Source: Chloroflexota bacterium (lineage in GTDB: Bacteria > Chloroflexota > Anaerolineae > Aggregatilineales > UBA2796). From it: a stretch of 64,000 nucleotides of DNA. Below, in pieces: positions 26,782-35,859 of this stretch; the first letter of the stretch is position 1, and each line of letters begins with the position of its first letter. The notes under the pieces are model-generated. The model saw nothing but the letters and a program-made list of their open reading frames with translations, was not told the DNA's origin and did no database searches. The position numbers and the translations under genes were made by a program. The DNA lies in the NCBI GenBank assembly GCA_021325095.1, contig JAJPHV010000076.1:1-64000 (forward strand), in the 5' to 3' direction.

Positions 26782-28575
26782 TCACATTTCCTCGTCAACC
26801 ATCTCAAAGTCGCCGACCTCGTCATCCGATTCCTTGCGCAGTTCGCGCTCGGCCATGTGCGCGTACAGACCGCCCCGCGCCACGAGAGCGTCATGTGTGC
26901 CCACTGCGACGATTCGGCCTTCGTCCATGACCACGATCTGATCGGCATCTTTGACCGTCGCTATCCGGTGGGCAATGATCAGGCTGGTGCGGGCGCGGAG
27001 CACTTTCCGCAGATCGCCCAAGATTTCGGCGGCGGTTTGCGTATCGACGCTGGACAGGGCGTCATCCAGAACCAGGATAGCCGGGTCGCGGACGATGGCC
27101 CGCGCGATGGCAACGCGCTGTTTCTGACCGCCGGAGAGCATCACGCCGCGTTCCCCGACCAGCGTTTCCAGGCCGTGCGGCAACTGCGGCAGGTCGTTGC
27201 TGACGCGCGACGTGTGAATGGCTTGTTCCAGCTTGTCGTCGTCGATATTCACACCGCCCATCCGCACGTTCTGGTGCAGCGGCAGGCTGAAGAGGAAGGT
27301 CGATTGCGGGACGTAAGCAATAGCCCGACGCAGGTCGGCCAGGCGAATGTTGCGTATATCGATCCCGTCGATCAGGATGCGCCCTTCGGTGGGGTCAAGG
27401 GCACGCGCCAGCAGGCTCACCAGCAGCGTCTTGCCGCAGCCGGTGGGGCCGACCAGCGCCAGCACCGTCCCGGCGCGAACCTTCAGGCAAACGTCGCGTA
27501 AGAGCCACTGCCCTTCCATCTGCACGCTGACGTGATCAAAGACGATCTCGCCGCGTGGCGCGGGCAGGGGTCGAGCGTCTGCGGCATCGCGGATCTGTGC
27601 GGGTTGCATCAGCGGTTCCAGCCGCTTGAGGCCGCCGCGCGTTTGTTGAAAGCGCTGGTAGATCGTGCCCAGTTGCAGCAATGAATTGCTGATCAGCGCC
27701 AGGTAGACCAGGAATTGCACGAAGTTGCCCAGCGTCAGCGTCCCGTTCAGAGTCAGAACGCCGCCCAGCAGCACGACCAGGGCAGCGGTCAATTCGCTGA
27801 TCATGTTGGGAACCATGCCAATCGGTTCGTTGCGGCGCGCAAAATACAGCCAGCGCCGGACATACTCGGCATTCTCGGCGGCGAACTGGCGGCTGACATC
27901 GGCCTCGCGCCCGAACGTTTTGATCGTCTGAATCCCACTGAAAGCATCCTGCACGAGCGCGGTCATGACACCTTCTTGCGCCTGTACCCGCTCGAAGACC
28001 GACACCAGGATTCGCCCCACGCGCATCTGTAGGGCCGCCGAAATACTCAGGATGATGAAGATCAGGCAGGTCAGCGGCCAATTAATGGTCGCTAATAAGA
28101 TAAAAGCCACGACCAGCATCAGGATCGCGCTGCCAATGCGGGTCAGAGTCAGGGCCAACAGCCGCCAGACCAGTTCGACATCGCTGTACATCCGCGAGAT
28201 CAGATCGCCGGTGGCGTATTTCTGGTAGAACTGCTGCTCAAGCGTTAACAGGTTATCAAACAGGACACGGCTGACGTCCTGGTGGACGGCAACGGATACG
28301 TAGCCGCTGAACATGCGCTGACCGTAAAAGGCCAGCGCGGAGAAGGCGATCAGTGCGACTAGCAGCACCGTATAGCGCAAAATCTCGGTCATTTCGACCT
28401 GAACGCGGATATGATCGATGATGATGCCGATCAGATAGGAGGCCAGGGCGCTGGTGATCCCGGCGGCGATGCCGCATAGAACAGCGGCAAGGGTCGGGCG
28501 GATGTGGACGGCGACGAACTTCCACAGCCAGGCAACGTCAACGTGAGTCGGCTGGGACGAGGAAACGGCTGCCAA
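26782..28575 (-). CDS. ABC exporter half, ATPase plus permease (degenerate site subunit)
   Basis: About 597 residues from a TTG at 28575, preceded by AAGGAGG 4 bases away; another TTG at 28620 has no such site. Helices span about 25-310. Walker A is GPTGCGKTL, the signature MLSGGQKQRVAIARAI is intact, but Walker B reads ILVLDDALSSVD: the catalytic glutamate is aspartate. In heterodimeric exporters such as TM287/TM288 one subunit carries this change, making one ATP site slow or inactive. This is therefore the TM287-like partner of the following gene. Ends in an acidic tail (ESDDEVGDFEMVDEEM). Confidence 0.9.
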   Translation of the reverse strand: MAAVSSSQPTHVDVAWLWKFVAVHIRPTLAAVLCGIAAGITSALASYLIGIIIDHIRVQVEMTEILRYTVLLVALIAFSALAFYGQRMFSGYVSVAVHQDVSRVLFDNLLTLEQQFYQKYATGDLISRMYSDVELVWRLLALTLTRIGSAILMLVVAFILLATINWPLTCLIFIILSISAALQMRVGRILVSVFERVQAQEGVMTALVQDAFSGIQTIKTFGREADVSRQFAAENAEYVRRWLYFARRNEPIGMVPNMISELTAALVVLLGGVLTLNGTLTLGNFVQFLVYLALISNSLLQLGTIYQRFQQTRGGLKRLEPLMQPAQIRDAADARPLPAPRGEIVFDHVSVQMEGQWLLRDVCLKVRAGTVLALVGPTGCGKTLLVSLLARALDPTEGRILIDGIDIRNIRLADLRRAIAYVPQSTFLFSLPLHQNVRMGGVNIDDDKLEQAIHTSRVSNDLPQLPHGLETLVGERGVMLSGGQKQRVAIARAIVRDPAILVLDDALSSVDTQTAAEILGDLRKVLRARTSLIIAHRIATVKDADQIVVMDEGRIVAVGTHDALVARGGLYAHMAERELRKESDDEVGDFEMVDEEM

Positions 28576-28689
28576 GCGACCTCCTTGCTCGTCACGGACT
28601 TTGGCACACGGGGTTGTCAATTCTAGCAGTGAGGGGGAAAGATGGGGTAAGCCCTTTTCAGCAGTTCAGGGGCGAGAACAGAGTCATTG

Positions 28690-28772
28690 GCCTCACCCCC
28701 AACCCCTCTCCACAGCGTGGAGAGGGGAGTCCTGGCCCACTGCTGCCCCCTCGCCAGTCAGAGGGGTGAGGC
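28690..28772. repeat. CCTCACCCC-family repeat, two-sided copy
   Basis: GCCTCACCCCCAACCCCTC with an inner hairpin (CTCTCCACagcgTGGAGAG), then GAGGGGTGAGGC at the other end. Outer arms are inverted over about 80 bases. Between the ABC exporter start and the Gfo/Idh stop; 40 bases past the latter. Confidence 0.75.
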
Positions 28773-28812
28773 TGGAAAAAACATCCCTCGGCTATGGTTC
28801 TTCAGGCTGCTC

Positions 28813-30006
28813 TCAATACTTGATGTCCACCGCTCTACCCGACTGCGCCGATTCGAGCACGGCGTCGCAGATCACGGCAGCACGGTAGCCGTCCTCGAAG
28901 GTTGCGCCATGCGGGGCAACGTCCTCACCGTTGACGATAGCGCGCAGCAGGTGATCGATCTCGTGGACAAAGGTGTGCTCCCAGCCGATGATATGGCCCT
29001 GCGGCCACCAGTTCTTCCACCAGGGGTGGTACGACTCGCTGACCAGCACGTTGGTGAAGCCCTGCGTCTCGCGCGGCTGGCTGTCCTTCCAGAAGACTTC
29101 GAGTTCGTTGAAGCGTTCCAGGTTGAAGCGGATGCTGCCGTGTTCGGCATTGATCTCGAAGCAGTTGTAGTTCTTGCGGCCCGGCGCGAAGCGGGTTGCT
29201 TCCAGCGTGCCCAATGCGCCGTTGGCGAACTCGACAGTGGCAACAAAGGCATCGTCCACCGTGACCTGTGCCCGCTGTCCTTCGCCCGTCTTGCGATCCT
29301 TGATGAAGGTCTTGGTCATCGCGGCCAGGCGAGCAGGCTCACCGACCAGATAACGCGCCAGGTCGATGATGTGCGCGCCCAGGTCGCCCAGCGATCCACT
29401 GCCCGCCACGTTTTTGTCGAGCCGCCAGACCATCGGGAAATCGGGATCGGCGATCCACTCTTGAAGATAGACCGCCCGGAAGTGGTAAATCTGCCCGAGC
29501 GCGCCGCTGTCCACCAGCTCTCGTATCTGCCGGACGGCAGGCACGAAGCGGTAATTGAAGGCGACCATGTGTTTGACGCCTGCCTTGCGCACGGCATCCA
29601 GCATGGTTTTGGACTCAGCGGCGGTGCGGGCCAGCGGCTTTTCACAGAGGATGTGCTTGCCGGCCTGCGCCGCCGCAATGCACGGTTCGGCGTGGGCATC
29701 GTTGGGGCCGCTGTTGTCGAAAAGCTGCACGTCAGGATCATTCACCAAATCCTGCCATCGGGTGTAGTACTTTTCATAGCCATAGCGGCGGGCCGCCTCT
29801 TGCACCGCGTCCTGGTTGCGCCCGGCAATCGCCACCAGACGCGGGATCGCCACCGGCGGGTACATCATGTAAGGTAACTTCTTGAAGGCGTTGCTGTGGG
29901 CCTTGCCCATGAAGGCATAGCCGAGCACGCCAACGCCAATGGTAGGGGCTGTTCCCGTCGCCTTTGCCCCTGCCATGCTCACAAATCCGACTTCTTTGTC
30001 GCTCAT
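28813..30006 (-). CDS. Gfo/Idh/MocA-family NAD(P)-dependent oxidoreductase
   Basis: A 397-residue dehydrogenase acting on a polyol, inositol or sugar derivative. The Rossmann motif is GVLGYAFMGKAHSNAF, followed by the family lysine motif KHILCEKPLA and the substrate-side block GSGSLGDLGAHIIDLARYL. The C-terminal domain has the usual beta-sheet (EINAEHGSIRFNLERFNELEV). It is the last gene of the leftward transporter/catabolic operon, with AAAGGA upstream. It has a paralogue at 51940 in the right-hand transporter set. Substrate not determinable; such enzymes typically oxidise a ring hydroxyl to a ketone. Confidence 0.92.
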   Translation of the reverse strand: MSDKEVGFVSMAGAKATGTAPTIGVGVLGYAFMGKAHSNAFKKLPYMMYPPVAIPRLVAIAGRNQDAVQEAARRYGYEKYYTRWQDLVNDPDVQLFDNSGPNDAHAEPCIAAAQAGKHILCEKPLARTAAESKTMLDAVRKAGVKHMVAFNYRFVPAVRQIRELVDSGALGQIYHFRAVYLQEWIADPDFPMVWRLDKNVAGSGSLGDLGAHIIDLARYLVGEPARLAAMTKTFIKDRKTGEGQRAQVTVDDAFVATVEFANGALGTLEATRFAPGRKNYNCFEINAEHGSIRFNLERFNELEVFWKDSQPRETQGFTNVLVSESYHPWWKNWWPQGHIIGWEHTFVHEIDHLLRAIVNGEDVAPHGATFEDGYRAAVICDAVLESAQSGRAVDIKY

Positions 30007-30045
30007 TGCTAAAGCAGGTCCTTTCGTGCGAAAAATCCAGGTTAA

Positions 30046-30125
30046 GCCTCACCCCCGGCCCCTCTCCACAGGGTGGAGAGGGGAGTCAATGCCTGGCGAA
30101 GCGGAGGAGTGGATAGGGGTGAGGT
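30046..30125. repeat. CCTCACCCC-family repeat, two-sided copy
   Basis: GCCTCACCCCCGGCCCCTC, inner hairpin CTCTCCACagGGTGGAGAG, then GGATAGGGGTGAGGT. The right edge is 6 bases past the stop of the isomerase gene read leftward. Confidence 0.75.
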
Positions 30126-30131
30126 AAAAGT

Positions 30132-31133
30132 CTACTTCCGCTCAAAGGCGGCGTCGAAAGCTACCGTCGAGGGTGCGATGTCGGCACGGCGCACCGTTTC
30201 CAGCGCTTCCTGTGCCCCCCGTTCACGAACCATGCCGCTGTCTTCCCACTCCACCGAGAGCGGCCCGTTGTAGCCGATCTGGTTGAGCGTGCGGACGATC
30301 TGCTCAAAATCGACCCCGCCACGCCCTGGCGACACGAAGTCCCAGCCACGACGCCGATCCCCGAAGCCCAGGTGCGAGGACAGGATGCTGTGTCGCCCGT
30401 CCAGTCGCCGGATCGAGTCCTTGACGTGGACGTGGTAAATCCGATCCCCGAATTCTTCCAGGAAGGCCACCGGATCGACAAACTGGTGGTGCAGGTGACT
30501 TGGATCAAAGTTGATGCCGAAAGCCGGGCGGCGCTTGATGGCGTCCAGCGTCTTCTGCGTGGTGTAAATGTCATAGGCGATCTCGGTGGGGTGGACTTCC
30601 AGGCCGAACCGCACGCCCACCTCGTCGAACACGTCCAGGATCGGGTTCCAGCGATCCGCGAAGTCCTTGTAACCGGCCTCCACCATCTCGTCGCTGGTCG
30701 GCGGGAAGCGGTAGATCAGATGCCAGACGCTGCTGCCCGTAAAGCCATTGACGACCTTCACACCGAACTTGGCCGCTGCGCGTGCTGTATTCTTCACTTC
30801 CTCGGCAGCACGTTGACGGACGCCTTCGGGCTTGCCGTCGCCCCAGATGCGCGGCGGCAAGATGCTCTTGTGCCGCTCGTCGATGATGGCATCACAGACG
30901 CACTGACCGACCAGGTGGGTGCTGATCGCAAAACATTGAAGGCCGTGCTTTTCCAGAATATCGCGGCGGCTGCGGATATAGCTGTCGCTTTCCAGGGCCT
31001 TGTCTACCTCGAAGTGATCGCCCCAGCAGGCCAGTTCCAGGCCGTCGTAGCCCCAGCTTTTCACTTTTTCCGCCAGCGCGTCCAGCGTCAGGTCGGCCCA
31101 CTGCCCGGTGAAAAGAGTCACAGGTCTTGCCAT
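30132..31133 (-). CDS. sugar phosphate isomerase/epimerase family protein (TIM barrel)
   Basis: A 333-residue AP-endonuclease-2-type TIM barrel. I start at the ATG at 31133 ([20 protein letters not shown]), which has AGGAGAG 7 bases upstream; an earlier start adds 13 residues. Likely metal ligands are E in [14 protein letters not shown] in [12 protein letters not shown] in IYHVHVKDS and E in [10 protein letters not shown]. Inosose isomerase/dehydratase-like and ketose epimerase enzymes share this fold. It belongs to the leftward operon between the membrane protein and the Gfo/Idh oxidoreductase, which suggests successive steps on the same substrate. Confidence 0.9.
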   Translation of the reverse strand: MARPVTLFTGQWADLTLDALAEKVKSWGYDGLELACWGDHFEVDKALESDSYIRSRRDILEKHGLQCFAISTHLVGQCVCDAIIDERHKSILPPRIWGDGKPEGVRQRAAEEVKNTARAAAKFGVKVVNGFTGSSVWHLIYRFPPTSDEMVEAGYKDFADRWNPILDVFDEVGVRFGLEVHPTEIAYDIYTTQKTLDAIKRRPAFGINFDPSHLHHQFVDPVAFLEEFGDRIYHVHVKDSIRRLDGRHSILSSHLGFGDRRRGWDFVSPGRGGVDFEQIVRTLNQIGYNGPLSVEWEDSGMVRERGAQEALETVRRADIAPSTVAFDAAFERK

Positions 31134-31178
31134 CGTAAATCTCTCCTGAAAGGTAATAGCCAGAATGATCAAAAGCGC

Positions 31179-31625
31179 CTAGAGCGCTCGTTCTACCCTT
31201 TCGGCCTGCGGAATGCGACGCGGAGTCACGTGACTCCACACGTTGAAGGCCAATAAGCAGACAAACAGGAGCAGGAATCCCACCTGGTAGCCGAACAACG
31301 TCCAGGGCTGGAACATGCCCACGACGCCCACCACGATTCCGCCGATGATGATCCACTCGATGACCTGGTAAATTCGTGGCGGCACATTGTCGTTCAGCAG
31401 CTTCGCCGCCACCACGATCAGGAAGGCGAAGGCCAGAATAATCGCCACGAAGGTCAGGATAAACGGCACGCCCGTCAGCAGCACGTTGTCGGTTCGGACT
31501 CGATCAGGCAGGCCGCCAATGAGCGGCGCGGTGATGAGCGCGATGACAACCAGCGCTGCCGCGATAATCAGCAGTCTATAGGGCAGCCCGGACAACCGCT
31601 GCCGGATGGTTAGTGGTGGCTGCAC
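31179..31625 (-). CDS. small four-helix membrane protein of the catabolic operon
   Basis: A 148-residue protein from a GTG at 31625 with GAGGAG upstream. Four predicted helices are RLLIIAAALVVIALITAPLI, VPFILTFVAIILAFAFLIVV, VIEWIIIGGIVVGVVGMF and VGFLLLFVCLLAFNVW, with a basic cytoplasmic tail (PRRIPQAERVERAL). It is embedded between two isomerase genes in the same direction with short gaps. No family recognised; an accessory or anchoring role is only a guess. Confidence 0.75.
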   Translation of the reverse strand: MQPPLTIRQRLSGLPYRLLIIAAALVVIALITAPLIGGLPDRVRTDNVLLTGVPFILTFVAIILAFAFLIVVAAKLLNDNVPPRIYQVIEWIIIGGIVVGVVGMFQPWTLFGYQVGFLLLFVCLLAFNVWSHVTPRRIPQAERVERAL

Positions 31626-31643
31626 AATTCGTCTCCTCAGTTC

Positions 31644-32492
31644 TCAGGCCAGCAGTTTGCGCAGGAAGGCCAGCCCGTCGGCGGCCAGCGCATCCTGGGT
31701 CGGCGCGAGGTTGCGCCAGATGGCGGCGGCGCGGGCAATGCTCTTGACCTTGCTGGTGAACGACTCGATGACCACTGCGCCGTCGAACTTGATGTCCTTC
31801 AGCCCTTGCGCCACGTCCGACCAGGGAATGTGGCCCGACCCCGGCGCGCCACGATCATTCTCGCAGGCGTGGAAGTGCTTTACCCGCGATCCGGCGGCGC
31901 GAATAGCGTCGCCGAAGTGCTTCTCCTCGATGCACATGTGAAACGTATCCAGCAGTATCTGGCAGGCCGGGCTGTTCACCCGATCAATGACTTCGATGGC
32001 CTGCGTCGCCAGGTTGATGAAGCTGGTTTCAAAGCGGTTGAGCGGTTCGATGCACAGCACGACGCCGTGATCCTTCGCGTAGGCAGCCAGCGTGCTCAAC
32101 TGCTTGACCAGCAGATCGGTGTCTCTGGCACGCTGATCGGGCGTGGCCTGCCAGGTGCGCCCGACGGCGGAATAGATCGGCCCGACCAGGTTCGTTGCGC
32201 CAAGCTGCTCGCAGGCGTCGATACACTGGCGGATGTAGGTCATGCCGTTGTTGCGGATCGCTTCGTCGTCGTGAACCAGGTCTCGATCCGGCCCCATTGC
32301 GGCGCAGGCGCTCACGCCAAGCCCCAGATCGCGCACGATCTGGCCGCCGCGCTTGTAGTCCAGATCGCCAACCGTCTCGATGGGAACCTCGAACCAGTCG
32401 AAACCCATCTTTTTGACCTGTGGAGCCAGACGCTCCATTTCTTCTGTGGTCAGCGGTGATGACCACACCCAGGCATTCACTCCGAATTTCAT
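31644..32492 (-). CDS. ketose 3-epimerase-like protein (D-tagatose/psicose 3-epimerase type, TIM barrel)
   Basis: A 282-residue protein (start MKFGVNAWVWSSPLTTEEME) with the metal-site pattern of D-tagatose/D-psicose 3-epimerases: E in LCIEPLNRFETSFIN, D/H in LLDTFHMCIEEKHFG, H and R in VKHFHACENDRGAPGSGHIPW, E in GAVVIESFTS. These enzymes epimerise C3 of free ketoses. It sits between the two ABC ATPases and the membrane protein in the leftward operon. It shares the ExxNRFET signature with the isomerase at 42771. Alternative roles include L-ribulose or inosose epimerisation. Confidence 0.9.
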   Translation of the reverse strand: MKFGVNAWVWSSPLTTEEMERLAPQVKKMGFDWFEVPIETVGDLDYKRGGQIVRDLGLGVSACAAMGPDRDLVHDDEAIRNNGMTYIRQCIDACEQLGATNLVGPIYSAVGRTWQATPDQRARDTDLLVKQLSTLAAYAKDHGVVLCIEPLNRFETSFINLATQAIEVIDRVNSPACQILLDTFHMCIEEKHFGDAIRAAGSRVKHFHACENDRGAPGSGHIPWSDVAQGLKDIKFDGAVVIESFTSKVKSIARAAAIWRNLAPTQDALAADGLAFLRKLLA

Positions 32493-32545
32493 GTTGCGCC
32501 TTCCCTCGTTGCAGGCTGAATTATGCGCAAAAGTGTTGCTGATTT

Positions 32546-32646
32546 GCCTCACCCCCGGCCCCTCTCCACCTTGTGGAGAGGGGAGCCGGTAACAACAGTT
32601 CGTCCCGTTCCCCATCTCTGCTTGCGGAGAGGGGTCAGGGGGTAAG
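32546..32646. repeat. CCTCACCCC-family repeat, two-sided copy that supplies a stop codon
   Basis: GCCTCACCCCCGGCCCCTC with hairpin CTCTCCACcttGTGGAGAG on the left, and CTCTGcttgCGGAGAGGGG plus TCAGGGGGTAAG on the right. The right arm, read leftward, gives CTTACCCCCTGA, the last codons and stop of the ABC ATPase (LTP-stop). Confidence 0.8.
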
Positions 32647-33699
32647 ATAAACCCGCGTCCCGTCGGGATTGAAGTAGTGCAGCCGTTCGCGCACCACGTC
32701 AAACTGCACCTCGTCGTTGATGTGCAGGTTCGACATGCCGGGAATGATGCTCAGTAAGTTCACATCGCCCGCCTTAATATGAATAACGGTCTCCACGCCT
32801 AGCGGCTCGATCAGCGCCACACGCCCGTTCAACGGGCCACCCGGCGCGATCCGCACGTCTTCGGGCCGGATGCCCAGCATGAACGTCTCCGGCAGGCTGA
32901 CAGGCGGCGCGGGCAGCCTGACGGTGCTGTTGACCAGTTGCAGCGAACCATTGTCACGCACGGCCTGGTGCAGATTGATGCGCGGCGTGCCGACAATCTG
33001 CGCAACAAAGGTGGTAGCCGGGCGATCATAGATGTCGGTGGGCGTGCCGACCTGGATCAGTCGCCCCTCTTTGAGCACGCCGATCCGGTCTGCCATCGTC
33101 AGCGCCTCGATCTGATCGTGCGTGACAAACAGCACTGTCCCCGACTGCGTTTTCTGGATGTGCTTTAGCTCGATGCGCAGCGCCTCGCGCAGCTTGGCAT
33201 CCAGGTTCGAGAGCGGTTCGTCCATCAGGAAGATGCGCGGCTCGCGCACGATGGCCCGCCCGATGGACACACGCTGCATCTCGCCGCCGGACAGTCGCGC
33301 CGTCTTGCGTTCGAGCAGGTGCGTGATGCGCAGCAGTTCAGCCGTCCGCTGGACACGCATCTTGATCTCCGGTTCGGGGGTGCGGCGCATCGGCGAGCGC
33401 AGCGGAAAGGCCAGGTTGTCGTAAACGGACATCGTTGGGTACAGCGAATATTGCTGGAAGACAAAGGCAATGTCCCGATCCGAGGGTTGCAAACCGTCAA
33501 CGGCCTGCCCGTCGAACAGCACATGGCCCTCGTCGTGCTTTTCCAGCCCGGCGATGATGCGCAGCGTGGTCGTTTTGCCCGCGCCGGTTGGCCCCAACAG
33601 CACAAAGAACTCGCCGCTCTTGACGGTCAGCGACAGGTCGTTGACGGCCACAACCTGCTTAAAGCGTTTGGTGACGTGTTGCAGCGCTACCTCGCTCAT
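32635..33699 (-). CDS. sugar ABC transporter ATP-binding protein (MalK/UgpC type), second copy
   Basis: A 354-residue ATPase. Walker A is GPTGAGKTTT, Q-loop FVFQQYSLYPTM, signature RLSGGEMQRVSIGRAI, Walker B IFLMDEPLSNLD and H-loop FVTHDQIEALTMA. A C-terminal TOBE/OB domain (about 240-354) is present, ending at a stop within a repeat. Its ATG overlaps the stop of the upstream ATPase gene by 4 bp. With two permeases and a second, different ATPase it makes a heterodimeric motor, as in the GlpS/GlpT glycerol transporter of rhizobia. It may also energise the ATPase-less transporter at 48.7-51.9 kb. Confidence 0.93.
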   Translation of the reverse strand: MSEVALQHVTKRFKQVVAVNDLSLTVKSGEFFVLLGPTGAGKTTTLRIIAGLEKHDEGHVLFDGQAVDGLQPSDRDIAFVFQQYSLYPTMSVYDNLAFPLRSPMRRTPEPEIKMRVQRTAELLRITHLLERKTARLSGGEMQRVSIGRAIVREPRIFLMDEPLSNLDAKLREALRIELKHIQKTQSGTVLFVTHDQIEALTMADRIGVLKEGRLIQVGTPTDIYDRPATTFVAQIVGTPRINLHQAVRDNGSLQLVNSTVRLPAPPVSLPETFMLGIRPEDVRIAPGGPLNGRVALIEPLGVETVIHIKAGDVNLLSIIPGMSNLHINDEVQFDVVRERLHYFNPDGTRVYLTP

Positions 33700-34790
33700 T
33701 GGCGCACCTCCCGCCGGATCGCCGCTTCGGTCTTCGGGTTAAAGAAGCGCACCATCGCCGGATCAAGGCCGAAGCGCATTTTGGTTCCGATGGGATAGCT
33801 GATCTGGCGATTGGTGCGGGCGTGGACGATGTTGTTATCGCCCAGGTCCAGGTGCAGCATGTTGAACCCGCCGTGCAGGTCGCTGGCGTAGACTTCCGCC
33901 GGGATGGGCGCATCCTCGCTGACATTGGCCGCTTCTGGCCGAAAACCCACGATCACGTCGCCGCTGCCGTTAAGCGCACTGCTGAGTATCGGCTGCCATT
34001 CAGAAGGAACGGGATAGCGTCCTCCGCCCGGCAAGACGACCACACCCTCGGCATACTTTCCCGACATCAGGTTCATGCCGGGGCTGCCGATGAAGCGTGC
34101 CACGAACAGGTTGGCAGGGTCGTAGTAGACCTCGGCGGGTGTGCCGACCTGCTGCACCACCGCCGCCGACATGACGACGATTCGATCCCCCATCGCCATT
34201 GCCTCGATCTGGTCGTGCGTCACGTAGACTGTCGTGGCGTGCTGCGCGATGTGCAGGTGTTTGATCTCGGCGCGCATGGTTTCGCGGAAATCGGCATCCA
34301 GCGCGCCAAGCGGTTCATCCATCAGGAAGGCTGCCGGACGGCGCACCAGCGCCCGCGCCAGCGCCACGCGCTGCTGGTCGCCACTGCTCAACGAGCCGGG
34401 ACGCTGGTTCAGCAGGTGTTCAATTCGGAGAAGGCGCACCACCTCCTCAACGCGCCTGTTCACTTCGCTGCGCGGCACTTGTTGAGCTTGCAGCGGGAAG
34501 GCAATGTTCTCACGCGCATTCAGGTGCGGGTACAGCGCGAAGAACTGGAACACGAACGCAATGTCGCGCTCACTGGGTTTGGCCCAGGTGACGTTGCGCT
34601 GGTTCAGGTAGATGTTGCCGCCAGTGACCGTTTCCAGGCCAGAGATCATGCGCAGCGTGGTGGTCTTGCCGCAGCCCGACGGCCCCAACAATACCAGGAA
34701 CTCGCCGTCTTTGATGGTCAGGTCCATCGGCCTGACGGCGTAATTTGGGCCAAATTTCTTTTCGACTTGCCGGAGTTCTATAGTAGCCAT
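33696..34790 (-). CDS. sugar ABC transporter ATP-binding protein (MalK type) with altered signature motif
   Basis: A 364-residue ATPase from the ATG at 34790 (MATIELRQVEKKFGPNYAV), with GGGAGA upstream; the open frame above lacks similarity. Walker A GPSGCGKTTT, Q-loop FVFQFFALYPHL, Walker B FLMDEPLGALD and H-loop YVTHDQIEAMAM are normal. The signature reads SLSSGDQQRVALARAL instead of LSGGQ, a possible sign of an asymmetric ATP site. It has a TOBE C-terminal domain. It overlaps the next ATPase by 4 bp and follows the MalG-type permease by 67 bp. Confidence 0.93.
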   Translation of the reverse strand: MATIELRQVEKKFGPNYAVRPMDLTIKDGEFLVLLGPSGCGKTTTLRMISGLETVTGGNIYLNQRNVTWAKPSERDIAFVFQFFALYPHLNARENIAFPLQAQQVPRSEVNRRVEEVVRLLRIEHLLNQRPGSLSSGDQQRVALARALVRRPAAFLMDEPLGALDADFRETMRAEIKHLHIAQHATTVYVTHDQIEAMAMGDRIVVMSAAVVQQVGTPAEVYYDPANLFVARFIGSPGMNLMSGKYAEGVVVLPGGGRYPVPSEWQPILSSALNGSGDVIVGFRPEAANVSEDAPIPAEVYASDLHGGFNMLHLDLGDNNIVHARTNRQISYPIGTKMRFGLDPAMVRFFNPKTEAAIRREVRQ

Positions 34791-34857
34791 GTTCTCCCGT
34801 AATGATATACATAATTCATCCGGTGGCGCGAATACCGACTGAGGCATTGAAACAAAC

Positions 34858-35856
34858 CTATTTGCGGATCGCTCCAAAGGTCACGCCGCGCAGCAGGTGA
34901 CGGCGCAGCAGAAATGTCACCAGCACCACCGGGATCAGGAACAGCAGCGAGCCAGCCGCAATTGTGTTCCACTCGATGCCCCCGCTGCCCAGGATGGAGG
35001 GAATGGCAGGCGGTGCGGTACGGGCATTCTGGGTAGTGAGCATCAGCGCAAAAGCGTATTCGTTCCAGGCGAAGATCAGGCAGAACACGGTGGTGGCGGC
35101 GATGCCCGTCAGTGCTTGCGGGATGACGATGCGGAAGAAGGCTTGCAGGCGGGTGTAGCCGTCTACCATTGCCGCTTCCTCGTATTCACGCGGAATCTCG
35201 TCGATGAAACCCTTGAGCAGCCAGACCGAGAACGACAGGTTGAAAACCGTGTACAGCATGATCAGGCCGAGGTGGGTATCGTGTAAGCCGATGCTGCGGT
35301 ACATCAGGAAGATCGGAATCGTGACCACAACAGGCGGCAACATGCGCGTGCTGAGAATGAAGAACAGTAAGTCGCCGGAACCGGGGATGCGAAAGCGGCT
35401 GAAGGCATAGGCCGAAAACAGCCCCAACGTCACCGAAAGCACTGTCGAGACACCCGCGATAACTATCGAGTTGGTGAGCTGCCCTGCGTACTGGCTTGGC
35501 CCATTGATCTCGCGCCCGTTTTCGAGCGCGATCCGATCCAGCAGGCCAAGATTCGGGCTGTTGCGCTTTTCGGCGGATTCGGCCTCGGAGAGGATGCGCG
35601 TATCCATCAGCAGGCTGACGAAGCCTTGCAGCGATGGGGTAAAGAACAGCTTGGGCGGGATGGCCGTCACGTCGCTCTGCGCCTTGAAGGCCGTCAGCAC
35701 GATCCATAGGACAGGCAGGAGCATGATGAAAGCCACTGCCAGCGCCACCGCCGCCCGAATCTTCCCGCTCAGGCGCGCGCTGGGGCTGACCTTATCGACG
35801 CGGATCGACTCGACGACAGGGGTGCGCGGCCCGGCCTGCTCAACGGTGGTGACCAT
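34858..35856 (-). CDS. carbohydrate ABC transporter permease (MalG type)
   Basis: A 332-residue inner-membrane permease with six helices, starting AVALAVAFIMLLPVLWIVLTAFK. The EAA loop, which docks on the ATPase, is EEAAMVDGYTRLQAFFRIVIPQALTGI. A periplasmic loop of about 60 residues between helices 1 and 2 is longer than usual (QGFVSLLMDTRILSEAESAEKRN). The gene follows the MalF-type permease by 3 bp. Confidence 0.93.
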   Translation of the reverse strand: MVTTVEQAGPRTPVVESIRVDKVSPSARLSGKIRAAVALAVAFIMLLPVLWIVLTAFKAQSDVTAIPPKLFFTPSLQGFVSLLMDTRILSEAESAEKRNSPNLGLLDRIALENGREINGPSQYAGQLTNSIVIAGVSTVLSVTLGLFSAYAFSRFRIPGSGDLLFFILSTRMLPPVVVTIPIFLMYRSIGLHDTHLGLIMLYTVFNLSFSVWLLKGFIDEIPREYEEAAMVDGYTRLQAFFRIVIPQALTGIAATTVFCLIFAWNEYAFALMLTTQNARTAPPAIPSILGSGGIEWNTIAAGSLLFLIPVVLVTFLLRRHLLRGVTFGAIRK

Positions 35857-35859
35857 TGC

